In this document: one piece after another, positions 12,359-23,749 of the stretch
How positions within the stretch are numbered: the first letter of the stretch is position 1
Layout: each line of letters opens with the position of its first letter
DNA from: Globodera rostochiensis
Taxonomy: Eukaryota; Nematoda; Chromadorea; Rhabditida; Heteroderidae
Direction: 5' to 3'
Length of the DNA: 64,000 nt
Assembly (NCBI GenBank): GCA_018350325.1
Contig: JAEVLN010000005.1
Coordinates: forward strand, 2,490,142-2,554,141
Position numbers and translations under genes: made by a program
The notes under the pieces: model-generated
Seen by the model: the letters and a program-made list of their open reading frames with translations, nothing else
What the model was told of the DNA's origin: nothing
The model's database searches: none

Positions 12359-12797
12359 TAAGACACTATAACTTAACGAAGGAAATAGGAAGACAGTGTA
12401 CTCTCTCGCTTTTTCCCCTATTTCTCTAACCGTTCTCTTCTTTTGGCGTTCTCTCTCACCTTTTTAAACAAATATTTTGACCATCGCGCACTTCGAACAC
12501 AAGAATTTTTGATTAAACACACACCGATTTGCCTAATTTTTTGCATAGAGCTCACAAATTCCCCCACCCAGTGCTAAGTTTTGTTAGCTCAAATCAAGTT
12601 TTAAGATCACTTTTTTCAATTATCAAACTGAAAAATTTATCCTTGCAGTCTACCGGGTTCGAACCCATGGCTCAGAGCAAAAAATGCACTGTTTGTGTTG
12701 TATAAATACAGTATGCCAACATTTTTTGAAATCCACTTCACCACGCGTGCAATTTTGCTATTTCCAAATCTATTGGGGCGTAAGTTATAGTGTAAGA
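12359..12797. mobile_element. TIR transposon, 429 bp, 5-bp target duplication (Transib-like candidate)
   Basis: Element 12364-12792 starts CACTATAACTTA and ends TAAGTTATAGTG. It is flanked by TAAGA on both sides (12359-12363 and 12793-12797). The paralogous segment at about 11570-11590 has the same flanks with a single TAAGA and no element, a natural empty site. Terminal CACTATA and 5-base duplications fit the Transib superfamily better than CACTA/EnSpm, which makes 2-3 base duplications. No transposase is encoded. An internal segment resembles a tRNA T-arm (GGGTTCGAACCC). Confidence 0.8.
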
Positions 12798-15159
12798 ATA
12801 GACCCTCTTTTTTAAGATTTATAAAAAGCTATTTAACTCTTTCATTTAGCTGGTTTGGAGAAAAAAACCAGTTTAATTTTATTAATTTTTTATAAATTTA
12901 CGGCGTTCCAAATTGCTATTTCTCCGTAGACGAACAGCAGCTGCACACACAATTTTGTTCAATTTGCAAACATTTTTGATTGTATCAAAAAGTGTGAAAT
13001 TGCCATAAGCATCAGAAGTTAGGTTCCGGTTCCCAAAATTACGTGCCACCCTTCAGCCGCTCTAAAAATATAAATTTTGCAAAAGAAAGTGAAAGCGATT
13101 TAATGGCAAATGAAAGCACTGAATAAATGTGTTCAGAGCTTCTATTCCGATGCTTAAATGCAGAACTGCTCGGAGAAGTGGGGCGATGGGGGCGACCATT
13201 CCGGGCAATTGACAGAAATTCGGTGAATCACCCCCCCCCACACACTTTTTTACCATCACCCCCCCCCCCCCCTCCCCCCCCAACCGATCGACAACGCCAG
13301 AATGGAAGAACGTGACCACTTTTTGCTGATTGGACGGAGATTTCGCTAAATTCCAGCAGTAAAAGTGAAAATGAAATTTGACAGTTTGAATTCGAAAAAT
13401 AAATTCAAAAACAGGGGTGAGTCGAAACCAGCAGGGCTTAATTGTAAAAAATGTGTTCCTTATTTGACCAAAATCTTTATTTTTTATATTTTGTTCTTAT
13501 TTTTACTTTGGACTTAGCTATTTTAATGTTTAATTAATTATATTTTCCCATAAATTCTTTGTTGTTGATCAATAGGAGGAACCAGATTTTAATGCCATAT
13601 TTATTAATTTGGAAAAAAAATTCTTGAAAAAGTCGATCTTATAGGTATAGATAACCAAGATTCTGAGTTCCGAAATTTTGATCAAAAAGTCAGAAATTTT
13701 TGATCGATCATTTTTTTCGGCCCTTTTTTCTTAACCAATCTGGTTCAAAAATTTTTTTCTGGGCGCCTATCGGCGCCGCTGAACCTCTCCCTCCACCTCC
13801 CCAGTCCCAATTATTTTTATTTTCCCGAACATCAATTTTTGGTCAATATTCAAAAAATATCATTCCTTTTTACCTAGGGGTTCAACCATTGGCATTGGGT
13901 CATCCATCCAATCCACCCATCAACAGTCATCACTATCAATTGGTCAATGTTCGTTTTTCATTCTTTATTCTTTACCCCTCCCCCCCTCCCCTCCAATTCT
14001 TTTACAAAAAAGTCCAGATTTTTGGCGATTTTACATTAAAATAAACTTATCAGATTTTTACTTCGACTATTCTATATAATGCTTTGATTTCTCTGTTTAT
14101 TAGTCCCCGTTTATCATGTAAACGCTGATCTTTTGAGCTTTTGGGTTCAAATTTCTTAACAAAATTTGGCATTTTACTCCACTTCCGACAAAACAGAAAA
14201 ATGGAGCCTCAAGCAACTGACACCGGGAGAAAGCTCGTATTGCAGAAAGAATTCGTAGAATTTAATTACTCAGATCATTTTCAGATTGCCCTTTGCAAAA
14301 AAACATTCAGTTCGGCGGTCGGATCGCTTCGAGCGGTTACTGGGCAAACGATTTCGTCAGCATCGATCCTACGAAACGCGAGGCGGCTCGATTCTACACC
14401 GGTTAATGAATATTTTGGTTGATTTTAAAGCTTTGGGATTTAAAAGTATGTGAGTTAAAAGCAATTAGGTATATATATTATTTGATTCTAAAAGCAATCG
14501 ATTTTCATTGAATTTATAATGTTCCATCATTCAAATTTAGCAATTGCGCGTATTTCGTCGTTCCGTCACGGCTTTCTCAGCGCTTTGGGTCTTGACATTA
14601 ACTCACCCAAATATGTAAAATTCAGTTTTTAAAAAATTAAAATTTCATGTTAATTTAAAAAATAAATCAGGTTAAAAAATTGATTTTGCAATGTCGCGAA
14701 CTGGTAGAGAATTGCTTCAATTCCGCGGAAGCAACTAAAGCAGTTGGTAATGCTGGGTCAATGTTTGAGCAATCGAGAGAAGGACTCGATATGATGTACA
14801 TCCTTGACCGTTGAGGGTGTTCCCCGCGCCAACACAATTGAGCCAACGGGCGCGAGCAGTTCGTTGTCATTGAATGAGGCAAGCAGCATGCGCCGCTTTT
14901 GGCATTTTTGAAATTGGACATTTCATCTGCAGACAATTGTCGTTGAACCAACAACCGGTGACATCATTCTGATCGCGCTTTTTAACTTGGAAACTGCTAT
15001 CTCTTTCGCCAACATGTTCACGGGTATCCGCAACAACAGCAGCTGTTGCTTCACCTGCATAATTTTTTGTTTCAAGTTTTCTGGTTCTTGACGCCTACAA
15101 ATTAAAAATAAATAAAGCAAATTTTAAAAGTTTATCTTTTTTTTGTTTTAAGTTACCAG
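12798..15159. other. Mostly non-coding; contains a recurring regulatory-like module and a GC palindrome repeat
   Basis: At 13120-13260 a module beginning GATGCTTAAATGCAG and including CATTCCGGGCAAT, ending in a long C run, recurs at 38370-38500, 43160-43250, 45780-45890 and 54440-54490. At 13725-13800 lies a copy of the CGGCGCC palindrome repeat. At 14667-15120 on the minus strand there are fragments of possible coding text (TVKDVHHIESF type) with a related short piece at 25150-25210 and 31130-31200. I could not assemble a gene. Confidence 0.4.
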
Positions 15160-15164
15160 CTGAC

Positions 15165-15848
15165 ATGGAGCTGCTTAATCTGTTGGGATGTTCATCATCC
15201 AACGCTCACCATACCGTAGGAGTTGTCAGAAACACAGGCTCCGTAGCCGGAGGTAAAAATAAATCCCTTTGAATTAATAGTTCATTATATATTTTCAGCA
15301 TATCATTCAGTGTTTGCGAAGAAGCCAAGCAAGTATTTGAAATCAACGTTAACCGACGCACGGGGTACAGTATCTAGTATTTTTTTACAAAACTCCATTA
15401 TTTTGTTAAGGTCCATCTTCATCGGTTATGCACCCAAAACGATGAAGTTTAATTGTGCTGTGGGGCGTCACAACAGATCATACTCTAATGAGTCTACTGG
15501 AAAAATTCGCGGCATCGCGGTTCCTGGCTGTTCGTATACTGTTGATGGTGTTCCATACATCGAGGGATGGCCGGAGTTTGGCAGGGACAACATAATTAGC
15601 TGCGGCCTCAGTGATACGGGCCGAATCGTTTACACACGCCACGGGCAAAGTTTAGGTGAGAAAAGAATAAGAATTAATTAAATGGCTTTCATAGAAATAC
15701 TTACTGCGTTTATTTAATTGTTTTTGCAGACACTGGCGATTTATTTGTCCATTCTGAAGCCGAACTGTTTCCGTGCATCTCGTTACTTGCCCCTTTCGAT
15801 CAAATTAAGGCGAACTTTGGACCTAACTTTGCATTCATGCGTCGATGA
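15165..15848 (+). pseudogene. Divergent SPRY-domain gene (SPRYSEC-like), probably frameshifted
   Basis: Exons: 15165-15251 (MELLNLLGCSSSN...), about 15300-15364, about 15411-15654, and about 15730-15848. The third reads FIGYAPKTMKFNC and ends DTGRIVYTRHGQSLG before a gtgag donor, exactly where other copies in this window splice. The last exon is the family C-terminus (DLFVHSEAELFPCISL to ANFGPNFAF). In the second exon the expected KYFEINVNRRTG requires one more T in the TATTTGAA run, so there is a 1-base frameshift there or an assembly error in a homopolymer. It lacks the coiled coil and signal-peptide exons of the 47-59 kb copies. Confidence 0.65.
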
Positions 15849-17362
15849 CATTTAATCAAAATATTGTTGTTGAGAATTGGTTATTCGTTTTTCTTTAAGA
15901 ATTTGAAGAAAAAAATTGAATGAGTCGGACTAGTCAAATGTCTTGTCTCTTATAAAATTGAATCGACCATTTCACTCGCATTCAGTAACATTCTTATTAT
16001 AGTGGCATGTTCTCGAGCAAATGATATTGGGATTTTGCAGCACAAATAGTGCCAAAATTTTTGTTGGGTTAATGAAATTAGCCTATATTTGCTTTGGCGA
16101 GTTTAGAGCACTTAGAAGGGCACTTTTAACCACTTTTTAGAGATTAGCCCTATATTTTGGACACCGATGGCGCTTTACTAAAGGAACAGCGACACAGAGG
16201 AATGGAGCGCGCCCATCGACAGAAAATCAAACGAACCTCAATTTAAATGACCTATTTTGATACTCCTAAACGTACCCAAACACCCGCTTTCCTTCCCTTG
16301 TGTAGATTATCGTTTGCGTCCGTGGATTGACTCCGCACCCGATGAGATCCCAACACCGAGCTTTTTTTCATTGCGAACGGTATGCCGTCAAAATTTCTGG
16401 ACTCCATAAGTGTCATGCCGTCGCTGATATTGGCGTAGGTGTACGCGTGCTGTCCAACCAATTTTTGTTAATTGGTGGATGGGGATAGGCTGGGTCGCGT
16501 TAAACATCTGTTGTTGTGGTGGCATCTGTGTATAAAAAGACACAAAAAAAATTTATAAAAAAGCAAACAGTTGACACTAACCTCTCTCTTTGGCAATGTT
16601 ATACATGAAGTCAGGCCCAAAATTGGCCCAGATGTGTCGCCCGGACCGGAAAATGTTTCATGGGTGTAAATCCGTGATTTTGATCTGTGATTGGTGTTGG
16701 GAGTTTGGATTTAATAATAAAATTTTTCGAAACGAATACTTGGAAATTATATTTTATACGCCACTTGCTCTACAAATTCGTTCAAAAATTCCTGACTAAT
16801 TTTCCTAACAAGACCTCGTGAAACCTTCAAAAAGAGTTCCCCGGTGGTTGAATCTTTCCATTCCTAACTTCTAAAAAGCTACAAAGTTACCGTATTTTCA
16901 AAATTTAGTTGCAAATCTCTTAACAAATAGACGAGTTTTTCGGCGGCGCCTATCGGCACCGCCGACTCTTCCCCTTTCCCCCCCCCCCCCGCGCCCTCTG
17001 AAAAGTTTTCAAAAAAATCCTGACCACTTTTCATAATAAAATGTTGAAAATTGTAAAAAAAAATGTTCCTGACTGGGCCTGTTGGCGCCGTTGGACTCAC
17101 CAATTGTATAAATCGGAAATTTACCGCAGATCGTACCAAACCTTAGAAATTCTTTGTGTTAAATTCAAAATTTTTCCCGTTCCCGCAGGGGATTCCCGTG
17201 AAAAACTCAACGGGATTTTTACGGGAATCTCGTTCGGGATTTCATTCGCGCCTAAATTCCCGTTCCCGAACTTTTATTTTACGGGAGTATAGTCTTCCCC
17301 AGGGATGTGCTCTGTTCTGTTCTGATTTATATGAAGTTCTGGTCGTTTTAGGCAACGGAATA
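15849..17362. other. No firm gene; one possible minus-strand exon and two repeats
   Basis: A minus-strand open frame at 16252-16461 (HAYTYANISDGMTLMESRNF) has plausible protein character but no clear splice partners. At 16880-17000 lies a copy of the CGGCGGCGCCTATCGGC palindrome repeat on the plus strand, followed by a C run. At 17165-17290 there is a CCCGTTCCCG/CGGGAA motif array without visible transposon ends. Confidence 0.4.
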
Positions 17363-17782
17363 CTATTTTATGGTTTCTAAAAAGGCGATAATTCCAAAAA
17401 TCGCAAATTCAGCGGATAAATCATTGACAATTAATTCCTGGCCGAGCAGCACATCGTGCATGTTCAGCACTGCAACGCCACGATAAGGAATGCGCAGCGT
17501 TGCGCAAATAACGAAAGCCTGGAATTTTAGGTAATTGTTGTTAAAATGCTTAGACATACCTTTATACCAAGCGCACTCCTTTCCCCGTATCGTCTTTCCA
17601 AGTTCAAATTCAACGGGCTCCAAGTTTTCGTCTCCAACAGAAGCGATCGGCGAATCTTGATGAAGTATTGACTGATTTGTTTCGCCTTCTTCTCGGACTG
17701 TACTTTGCTCTGCCGCAATGTATTGCTTCTTATTCTTCTGCAGGCTCTCAACTTTATTGCGCATCAATTTTTCAATATTCAT
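17363..17782 (-). CDS. Hypothetical protein, 139 aa, unknown
   Basis: Uninterrupted frame from ATG at 17782. The first half is Lys/Glu/Gln-rich (MNIEKLMRNKVESLQKNKK), the second half is hydrophobic and well formed (IPYRGVAVLNMHDVLLGQEL). A potential 41-base intron (gtatgt...ttccag) lies in the middle, but removing it would shift the frame into an early stop, so I favour the unspliced reading. No family recognised, no signal peptide. Confidence 0.4.
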   Translation of the reverse strand: MNIEKLMRNKVESLQKNKKQYIAAEQSTVREEGETNQSILHQDSPIASVGDENLEPVEFELGKTIRGKECAWYKGMSKHFNNNYLKFQAFVICATLRIPYRGVAVLNMHDVLLGQELIVNDLSAEFAIFGIIAFLETIK

Positions 17783-17889
17783 TTTCCTTTATCTATAAAT
17801 AATTAGGTATACGTGTGTGAAGATGGATTTATACAATGCTTTTGCTTTTGATCTAGCCAAATAAGCCTTAAATTTGTCAAAGGAAATGT

Positions 17890-18030
17890 TAAAAATTGAA
17901 ATTTTAAAATTTGTAGGCGAAATGTTGCTTTTTGACTGTGTAGGCGAAATGCTGTGTAGGCGAGTTGTAACATTTTAACCTTGTAGGCGAAATGTTGCGT
18001 AGGCGAAATGTTACATAGGCGAGTTGTACA
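17890..18030. repeat. Short tandem repeat, unit GTAGGCGAAATGTTGC
   Basis: Five or six imperfect copies of GTAGGCGAAATGTT/GTAGGCGAGTTGTA follow one another directly left of the Merlin-like transposase fragment. They may belong to that element. Confidence 0.6.
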
Positions 18031-18065
18031 GCAGCGGGTTGGGCTGCATATGGTGGCATTAACAA

Positions 18066-18256
18066 TTTGCAAATGCAGTATGATCATAGATGGGTCAATC
18101 ACCGTTTATCTTTGTCGATCCTACTAACCCACAAGTTCATACACAAGGGATTGAGGCTACTTGGCGGGCTCTTAAGCAGGGTTTAAAATATTTACATGGC
18201 ACTAACCATGACATGCTCCCTACTTATCTTTACCAATATTTATGTATCGTCGTTTT
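18066..18256 (+). mobile_element. Merlin-type (IS1595/ISXO2-like) transposase fragment
   Basis: The translation contains WVNHRLSFVDP, then HTQGIEATWRALKQGLK, then GTNHDMLPTYLYQYL. This is the conserved C-terminal part of the ISXO2-like DDE transposase domain used by eukaryotic Merlin elements (NH...FVDP...HT..IE..W...K). The upstream catalytic part is missing and the frame ends soon after, so it is a relic. Confidence 0.7.
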
Positions 18257-18454
18257 AATGGAAACAGCAAAATTTTTCAACATATTCTTGAGGATCTTTT
18301 CGTTTACATTTTCCTGTTTAATTCGTTTGGCTCAGTTCATGCCCTTTTCTTACTCAAACTTTGATTGGACGCATAAACTTTGATTGGACGCATAAACTGA
18401 AGTAGAGCGAATTTTTTCCCCGAAATTACGAAGAAAAATGCTCAATTTTGCGAA

Positions 18455-18625
18455 AATTTTGGTGAAATTTCTTAACAAATTCCAAATTTCTCCTGCTGGC
18501 GGCGTTTCACCGCTGGGCCGCTACTAAAAGCCTTAAGTTGACTAATTTCTGCTTTTTTGAGTCAAAAATTCAAAATTTTCTCGGCGGCGCCTATCGGCAC
18601 TGCCGACTTCCCTCCCCCTTCCGCA
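18455..18625 (+). repeat. CGGCGGCGCCTATCGGC palindrome repeat
   Basis: Shows the usual order: TTAACAAATT, TGAGTCAAAAATTC, the CTCGGCGGCGCCTATCGGC core and a C-rich tail. Confidence 0.7.
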
Positions 18626-18789
18626 AAAGCTTAAAATCGGCTTAAGAAAAAATGACAACCTTTCAAACAATACTATTTTAATAAAATAATTTTTTTAATC
18701 TCATAAAAATTTGTTTATTAACGCTTGCCGGGTCACGCGCGGAATTTTCCGTAGCCCGTAGACCCCTGATTATTTACATTATATTTAAA

Positions 18790-19080
18790 ACATTAATATT
18801 TACATTAATGGATTTTACAATTATGGATATTCTTTATAATGCATTTTATTTAAAACAACTAACATATAATAATATTGACATTAATGGATTTTACAAGTTT
18901 GTATATTCTTTATAATGCATTTTATTTAAAACAACTAACATATAATAATATTTGCATTAATGGATTTTTTTTTGGATATTCTTTATAATGCATTTTATTT
19001 AAACAACTAACATATAATAATATTATCTTTATAATGCATTTTATTTAAAACAACTAACATATAATAATATTTACATTTTT
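18790..19080. repeat. AT-rich tandem repeat, unit about 75 bp
   Basis: TTATAATGCATTTTATTTAA recurs at 18834, 18910, 18983 and 19029, the last unit being shortened. Confidence 0.8.
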
Positions 19081-19579
19081 ATGGAAAAAACATATCCGGT
19101 GTAGTTTGAAAAGCTTGCACATTCCACGTCAATTTGCAATTAATTTTTTGCAGTTTTCTGTGGACAGTAAATGGGATTTAAGGCCCTCAGAAACGGCATA
19201 TGCCATCAACCAATTCCATCTCACAAATTCAACAAGACTTAAACCAAAATGGCCTATCCTTCAACACTGCTTAACCAAAAACCCACAAAATAGGCACAAA
19301 AACGCAATTAGGCCATAAAAATTTCCATTTCTATGGTCAAATTCAATAAAACTTTTATTCAAATTTGCCAAAAAAAAATCAATTTGGCGCAGTAATATTT
19401 TCAGATTATAATTCGAATTCCTCCATTAATTAAATCATATGACGCCATTGTTTGTGAATATACGTATTCATTCATCAGTTTAACCATATTTTGCCGTTTT
19501 AAATATATAAATAAATTTTATAATTCGAAAAAAAGGTCGAAACCCCAAAAATTGACAACATTTTAAGAAGAAAAAAAAA

Positions 19580-19945
19580 ATGCAATTTTTTATCCAATTC
19601 TTTGTCCTTCTCATTTTGCTTGTGGCTTTGTGTTCCGGCTGTGGCGATGGTGGTGGAGAGAGACAATCAAGGAGATCTAATTCGAGTGGTGATCAGCCGT
19701 CGATTGAGCATAGTGGTGTGCATCAGCTGTCGACTGCTCATGGTGGTGTGCATCAGCCGTCGACTGCTCATGGTGGTGTGCATCAGCCGTCGACTGCTCA
19801 TGGTGGTGTGCATCAGCCGTCGACTGCTCATGGTGGTGTGCATCAGCCGTCGACTGCTCATGGTGGTGTGCATCAGCCGTCGACTTCTCGTGGTGGTCGT
19901 CGTCTTGGTTGGTGTTGCTTTTTTCTTTTTGTGGCCACACTATAA
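19580..19945 (+). CDS. Secreted 10-residue tandem-repeat protein, stop codon supplied by a transposon
   Basis: 121 residues. Begins with a strong signal peptide (MQFFIQFFVLLILLVALCSG), followed by a short Gly/Ser/Arg stretch and seven 30-base units of consensus HQPSTAHGGV at about 19690-19900; four central units are identical. The end is RGGRRLGWCCFFLFVATL. The final codons ACA CTA TAA are the first bases of the transposon that begins at 19938, so the present stop codon and last two residues come from the insertion. Signal plus short Gly/His-rich repeats recall hypervariable extracellular effectors of cyst nematodes, but the repeat is not one I recognise. A role at the host interface is inference. 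Confidence 0.6.
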   Translation: MQFFIQFFVLLILLVALCSGCGDGGGERQSRRSNSSGDQPSIEHSGVHQLSTAHGGVHQPSTAHGGVHQPSTAHGGVHQPSTAHGGVHQPSTAHGGVHQPSTSRGGRRLGWCCFFLFVATL

Positions 19946-21113
19946 CTTACGCCCCAATCGATTTGCAAATAGCAGATTTTGTGAGCGTGGTGAAGTGGAT
20001 TTCAAAAAATGTTGGCATACTGTATTTATACCACCTATGCCAAATCTTGCAAAAAACGGAATAGGATAGAGAACATTAAATTAATGGAATCGTGTCGATA
20101 AAAACAGTATTTTGAGTTATTTTCTTTAGTAAAAAAGTGTCACGCACTTCGCTCTGGAAAACTTTTTTTTCCTCTGGCCAATTTTTCTCAAATTTTCACT
20201 ATCGCTAGAAAATAAAATAACGCATCGTTTTTCAGTATCATGGTTAATGAATGCGGCCCAGGATTTTTGTTATAATCAAAAACGTTCAAATTTTTCAGAC
20301 CAAATTTTTTCAAAATTCTCTAAATTCCACCAAATTTTGGTAGGGGTAAGAAGGGAGCATTAGAGGCACGACTGCAAAATTTGGTCACGAAATATAACCG
20401 TTAGCCTGTGTTACAAGCTTTCGAAAATCGTAGGGAAATTCAATGGTGGGGATATAGTGTCTGACCACACGCTGTCTGCCACTCGGTTTTTCGTTGTTTA
20501 AACAATGAATTTCCGTGAGTATCGAAACGATTTGTCTGTATTTATGTAATATCTCTAACTACAGGCAATGTCCGCCATTTGGCATAGGTGATACAAACAA
20601 CACAAACAGTGCATTTAGCTCTGAGCCAGGGGTTCGAGCCCGGTAGACTGCAAGGATAAATGTCACCGATTTTCGATAAAACAGTTATGGATGATTAAAA
20701 AGATCCTTTTAAAAATTCTATATAATATTTTTTTAAAAACCACGTTTACTTCGTTTGACCACCTCTTTCCTGCGCCCAAAGTTTGCAATTTTCACTCATT
20801 TTTGGGCTAAAATTTAAATGTTTTGAGCTTCAAGGGGCTAAAACAAAAAATTGAGCGTTAGAATCAAAATTTCACACGTTAAAAAGTGATGGCCATTTTG
20901 TTTCTGAGCTATGTGCAAAAAATTAGGCAAATCGGTGTGTGTTTAATCAAAAATTCTTGTGTTCGAAGTGCGCGATGGTCAAAATATTTGTTAAAAAAGG
21001 TGAGAGAGAGAACGCCAAAAGAAGAGAACGGTTAGAGAAATAGGGGGAAAAGCGAGAGAGTACACTGTCTTCCTATTTCCTTGCTATTTCCTTCGTTAAG
21101 TTATAGTGGGCCA
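19933..21113. mobile_element. TIR transposon, 1171 bp, 5-bp target duplication, same family as 12364-12792 in opposite orientation
   Basis: Element 19938-21108 has ends CACTATAACTTACG and CGTTAAGTTATAGTG and identical GGCCA copies at 19933-19937 and 21109-21113. Its right 170 bases match the left end of the 12364 element in reverse complement. No intact transposase is seen. It truncates the reading frame of the secreted repeat gene. Confidence 0.8.
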
Positions 21114-22040
21114 ATTTATATAATAATGAATTAAATAATTCATTTAATTGTAATTAAAGGAATTGCTGGTTTAACCGGGCCACCAGCCAATGTAAACATA
21201 CCATTTAACCCAAGTTTGTTTTGTTTAAATTAAAATATAATAACAACTTTAAATAATGACAAAACAGCATAGCCTCTACGATCTAAATTAACTAACATTT
21301 TTATTTGCATTCATTTTCAGCCCCCGGGATCAGCGACACCACCGCTTTCTCAAACCAGACAACTGACAACGGCGGTCTGTTTTGTTTAAATTAAAATAGA
21401 ACAACTTTAAATAATGACAAAAAAGCATGACCTTTAGGATCTAAATTAATGTGCATTTATTTTGTTTTAAAGGAAGGCACCGCAAAAAGAAACCTGGAAA
21501 ACACTCGACATTTTTCGGAACAACAGCGTGACCATAGTACCTTATTTGTCAGGTTTTTCCCGATTTTTGGGTGTTTTGCTGATTTTTCATTGTTGTCTGA
21601 TTTTACTTGTACGAATTGGCGGCATCTTTGTTTTACCTGTATTATTTGTTGCATAAATTTGTTGATATGAATCTGAGCTCCCAGACTCGAAATCACTCTC
21701 AAAGGCGAGACTTCGGGCTACGAGAGTTGTTAGCGCGCGCCCACTCCGTGGGTCCCCGCGCGCTCGCCCTGTCTCCCCCCCCCCAGTAGGAATGTTTGAG
21801 AGTCTCAGGTCTCGAACTGAGAAATTTCTTGGTTTTTTGGGGCTCGGTCTTAAGTTGCGGTCTCATTTCTCGGTCTCGACTCTTGATTCTCGGTAAATTC
21901 CATGTCTCGAACATCCCTACCTCCCAGTGGCGCTCGTCAGACCGTCTTGCCCCCACTATTCCTAAAAATTGTCAAATCTGAAGAGGTTAAAAACAGCAAT
22001 TGCTGTCCCGGATGTTTCAACTGATTCGTAGGCATTGAAT
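21114..22040. other. AT-rich spacer with one short TAGRG-ended element
   Basis: A 133-base element at 21787-21919 begins TAGGAATGTTTGAGA and ends TCGAACATCCCTA, filled with GTCTCG/CGAGAC. The flanks CCCCCCAG (21779-21786) and CCTCCCAG (21920-21927) match in seven of eight positions. Two near-copies of a TTTAAATTAAAATA stretch occur at 21220-21460. No gene seen. Confidence 0.5.
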
Positions 22041-22099
22041 TGTGGTTGAATTTATTAGAATTGGGTTTTTTAACAAATTTATTAACATTTTAAAAGAGC

Positions 22100-22830
22100 T
22101 CAGTCGGCACCATCTTTGGTGGGAAGGACCGAGATGGCTGGAAAAGCTCGGAAGTGAATTGGCCAAACGAATTGACCTTCAACCTCACGCCCGCAGAAGA
22201 CGCGGAGGCCGACTATACCCCGTCTACCCGGACCAGAGAGGAGCTGGAAACGGGAATTTTCGTCGCCACCGAAGCGAAGAGACAAATCCCACAGAAAAAA
22301 CAAGCGGACAGCAAACGACCAGAGCCCGTTGTCGGCTCATGCCGGAGTCGACTGGACGCTCAGCGAATTCCTCCGCAGCTACTAGGTAAAGAATAGGCAA
22401 AATGTTAACCCCGGGTGGGACTCGAACCCACGTCCTCCACCCAATCCGTGGGCAGCTCTTCCAACTGAGCTACCGGGGCGTCCCATTTGCCTTCTTCTTT
22501 ATGAATGATCTTTTGCCCCCGCCATAGGCGTTTTACCCGTTCGCTTCCAACCAGCGGAACACTCAAATCCTTACATACTGATGCCAAAAGGATCGGAGAT
22601 TCGCCCGAAAGATCCTACAACGCGTTCCTGCCGCCGGATGGCCTCACATTCATTCAATAGACCTGTCATGCCCCCGCTGCCCGCAGAGCGAGTCTTCCGA
22701 CATGCGCCATTCGAATCAACGGGAGTCGATTATTTGGGTCCGACTACGGCACGAATGGTGGCCGGCCAACCGATCAAAGTTTGGATTGGAAGGATGGGGG
22801 GGGGGAAGAACATGGGGCAAAGAGATTGAA
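22100..22830 (+). mobile_element. BEL/Pao retrotransposon pol remnant, frameshifted and interrupted
   Basis: The left part (22100-22396) reads HHLWWEGPRWLEK and NWPNELTFNLTPAED, the linker before integrase in BEL/Pao elements. The right part (22520-22800) reads MPPLPAERVFRHAPFESTGVDYLGP, the typical start of the BEL/Pao integrase core. Frames differ between parts, and a tRNA-like sequence lies between them. No LTRs or protease/RT were found, so it is dead. Confidence 0.7.
22408..22479 (-). tRNA. tRNA-like sequence, probably a tRNA pseudogene or SINE head
   Basis: Exactly 72 bases with a seven-pair acceptor stem (GCCCCGG with CCGGGGT), a D arm GCTC/GAGC, and a T arm GTGGG-TTCGAGT-CCCAC. The anticodon arm is defective: in the standard register several pairs fail and the base before the anticodon is G, not U (loop CGGATTG). 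It lies inside the BEL/Pao remnant. Functional identity cannot be assigned. Confidence 0.5.
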
Positions 22831-23269
22831 GAAACAACAAAATTAAGTGAATAATAAAAAGGTATTTAATGTAATGCCGGAGCGGGGGAGGGGGTCATAA
22901 ATCCCGAATAAAAATAAAAATTCGCATTTTATTTATTGAGCTTAAAGATAACAAACTTAATAGGGACCGGTGAATCAATTTACGGATCCGGAACTATTGA
23001 GTTATATATGTACGTTGCAAACTGTAGCAAAACTGGCAATAAAATCAATTATTGATGGATTAAACCAGGGGTAGAAAATTTGTGAAAATTTAGTGAATCT
23101 TGTTAAGAAAAATTGTGTAAAATTTGTGAAAAATTGAAATAACGTGTGCGAAATTTTTATGTTTTTTTGCGCGCGGTTTTAAATACATACTTTTTAAATT
23201 CTTTACTCAATTTGTTAAGAGTTTTTCAACTAAAATTCTAAAAATACAGAAATTTTTTGAAATTTTAGG

Positions 23270-23605
23270 AATGGGAAGTCAGGAGGTGCCGGTAGGAACC
23301 ACCGTGAAAGTTTTTTTTGAAGATTTTAAATTAATTCCACACATTCAGCTGATAAACATTGGCAAGAATGAGGCCATTCGCCATCTGTTGCGCGTTCGTG
23401 TACTGCTTGATGACGATGATCAACGTGCTGCCGCCGAAGGAGCATCGTCAGCGTCATCCGCCGTCGTCTATGCCATTTAGGGAGGCCATTGGCACACCAA
23501 CCACCTGGGCACGGGATGGATCAGCACCGGCGCATTGGACAGGGAGCAGAAGCAGGAACATCTGCTGATGATGTCATTTGTTATTCCAATCAATACTCCT
23601 TGATC
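23270..23605 (+). pseudogene. Possible cadherin-like fragment
   Basis: In one frame, TGWISTGALDREQKQEHLL resembles the cadherin linker pattern G-I-T-LDRE. The upstream open frame EAIRHLLRVRVLLDDDD is joined only across a stop. No DxNDN motif is present nearby. Weak call. Confidence 0.3.
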
Positions 23606-23749
23606 AGATTCAATTTTACCGGAATATAATAATAATAATTGAAATCTAATTTAACCTTGAAATATAAAAAGTCATGACAATGAATGGAATCCAATTCAAT
23701 TCCATTTTATTTTTCTCCAATTCTTTTTATTCAATTCCATTTTTTTAAT

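Noticed and set aside
12364..12792. CACTA/EnSpm assignment based on the first five bases
   Set aside because: Both copies show 5-base, not 2-3-base, target duplications.
19201..19206. ATGCCA hexamer upstream of the secreted repeat gene, like the DOG box reported for Globodera dorsal-gland effectors
   Set aside because: A single hexamer is expected by chance in this much sequence; no clustering seen.
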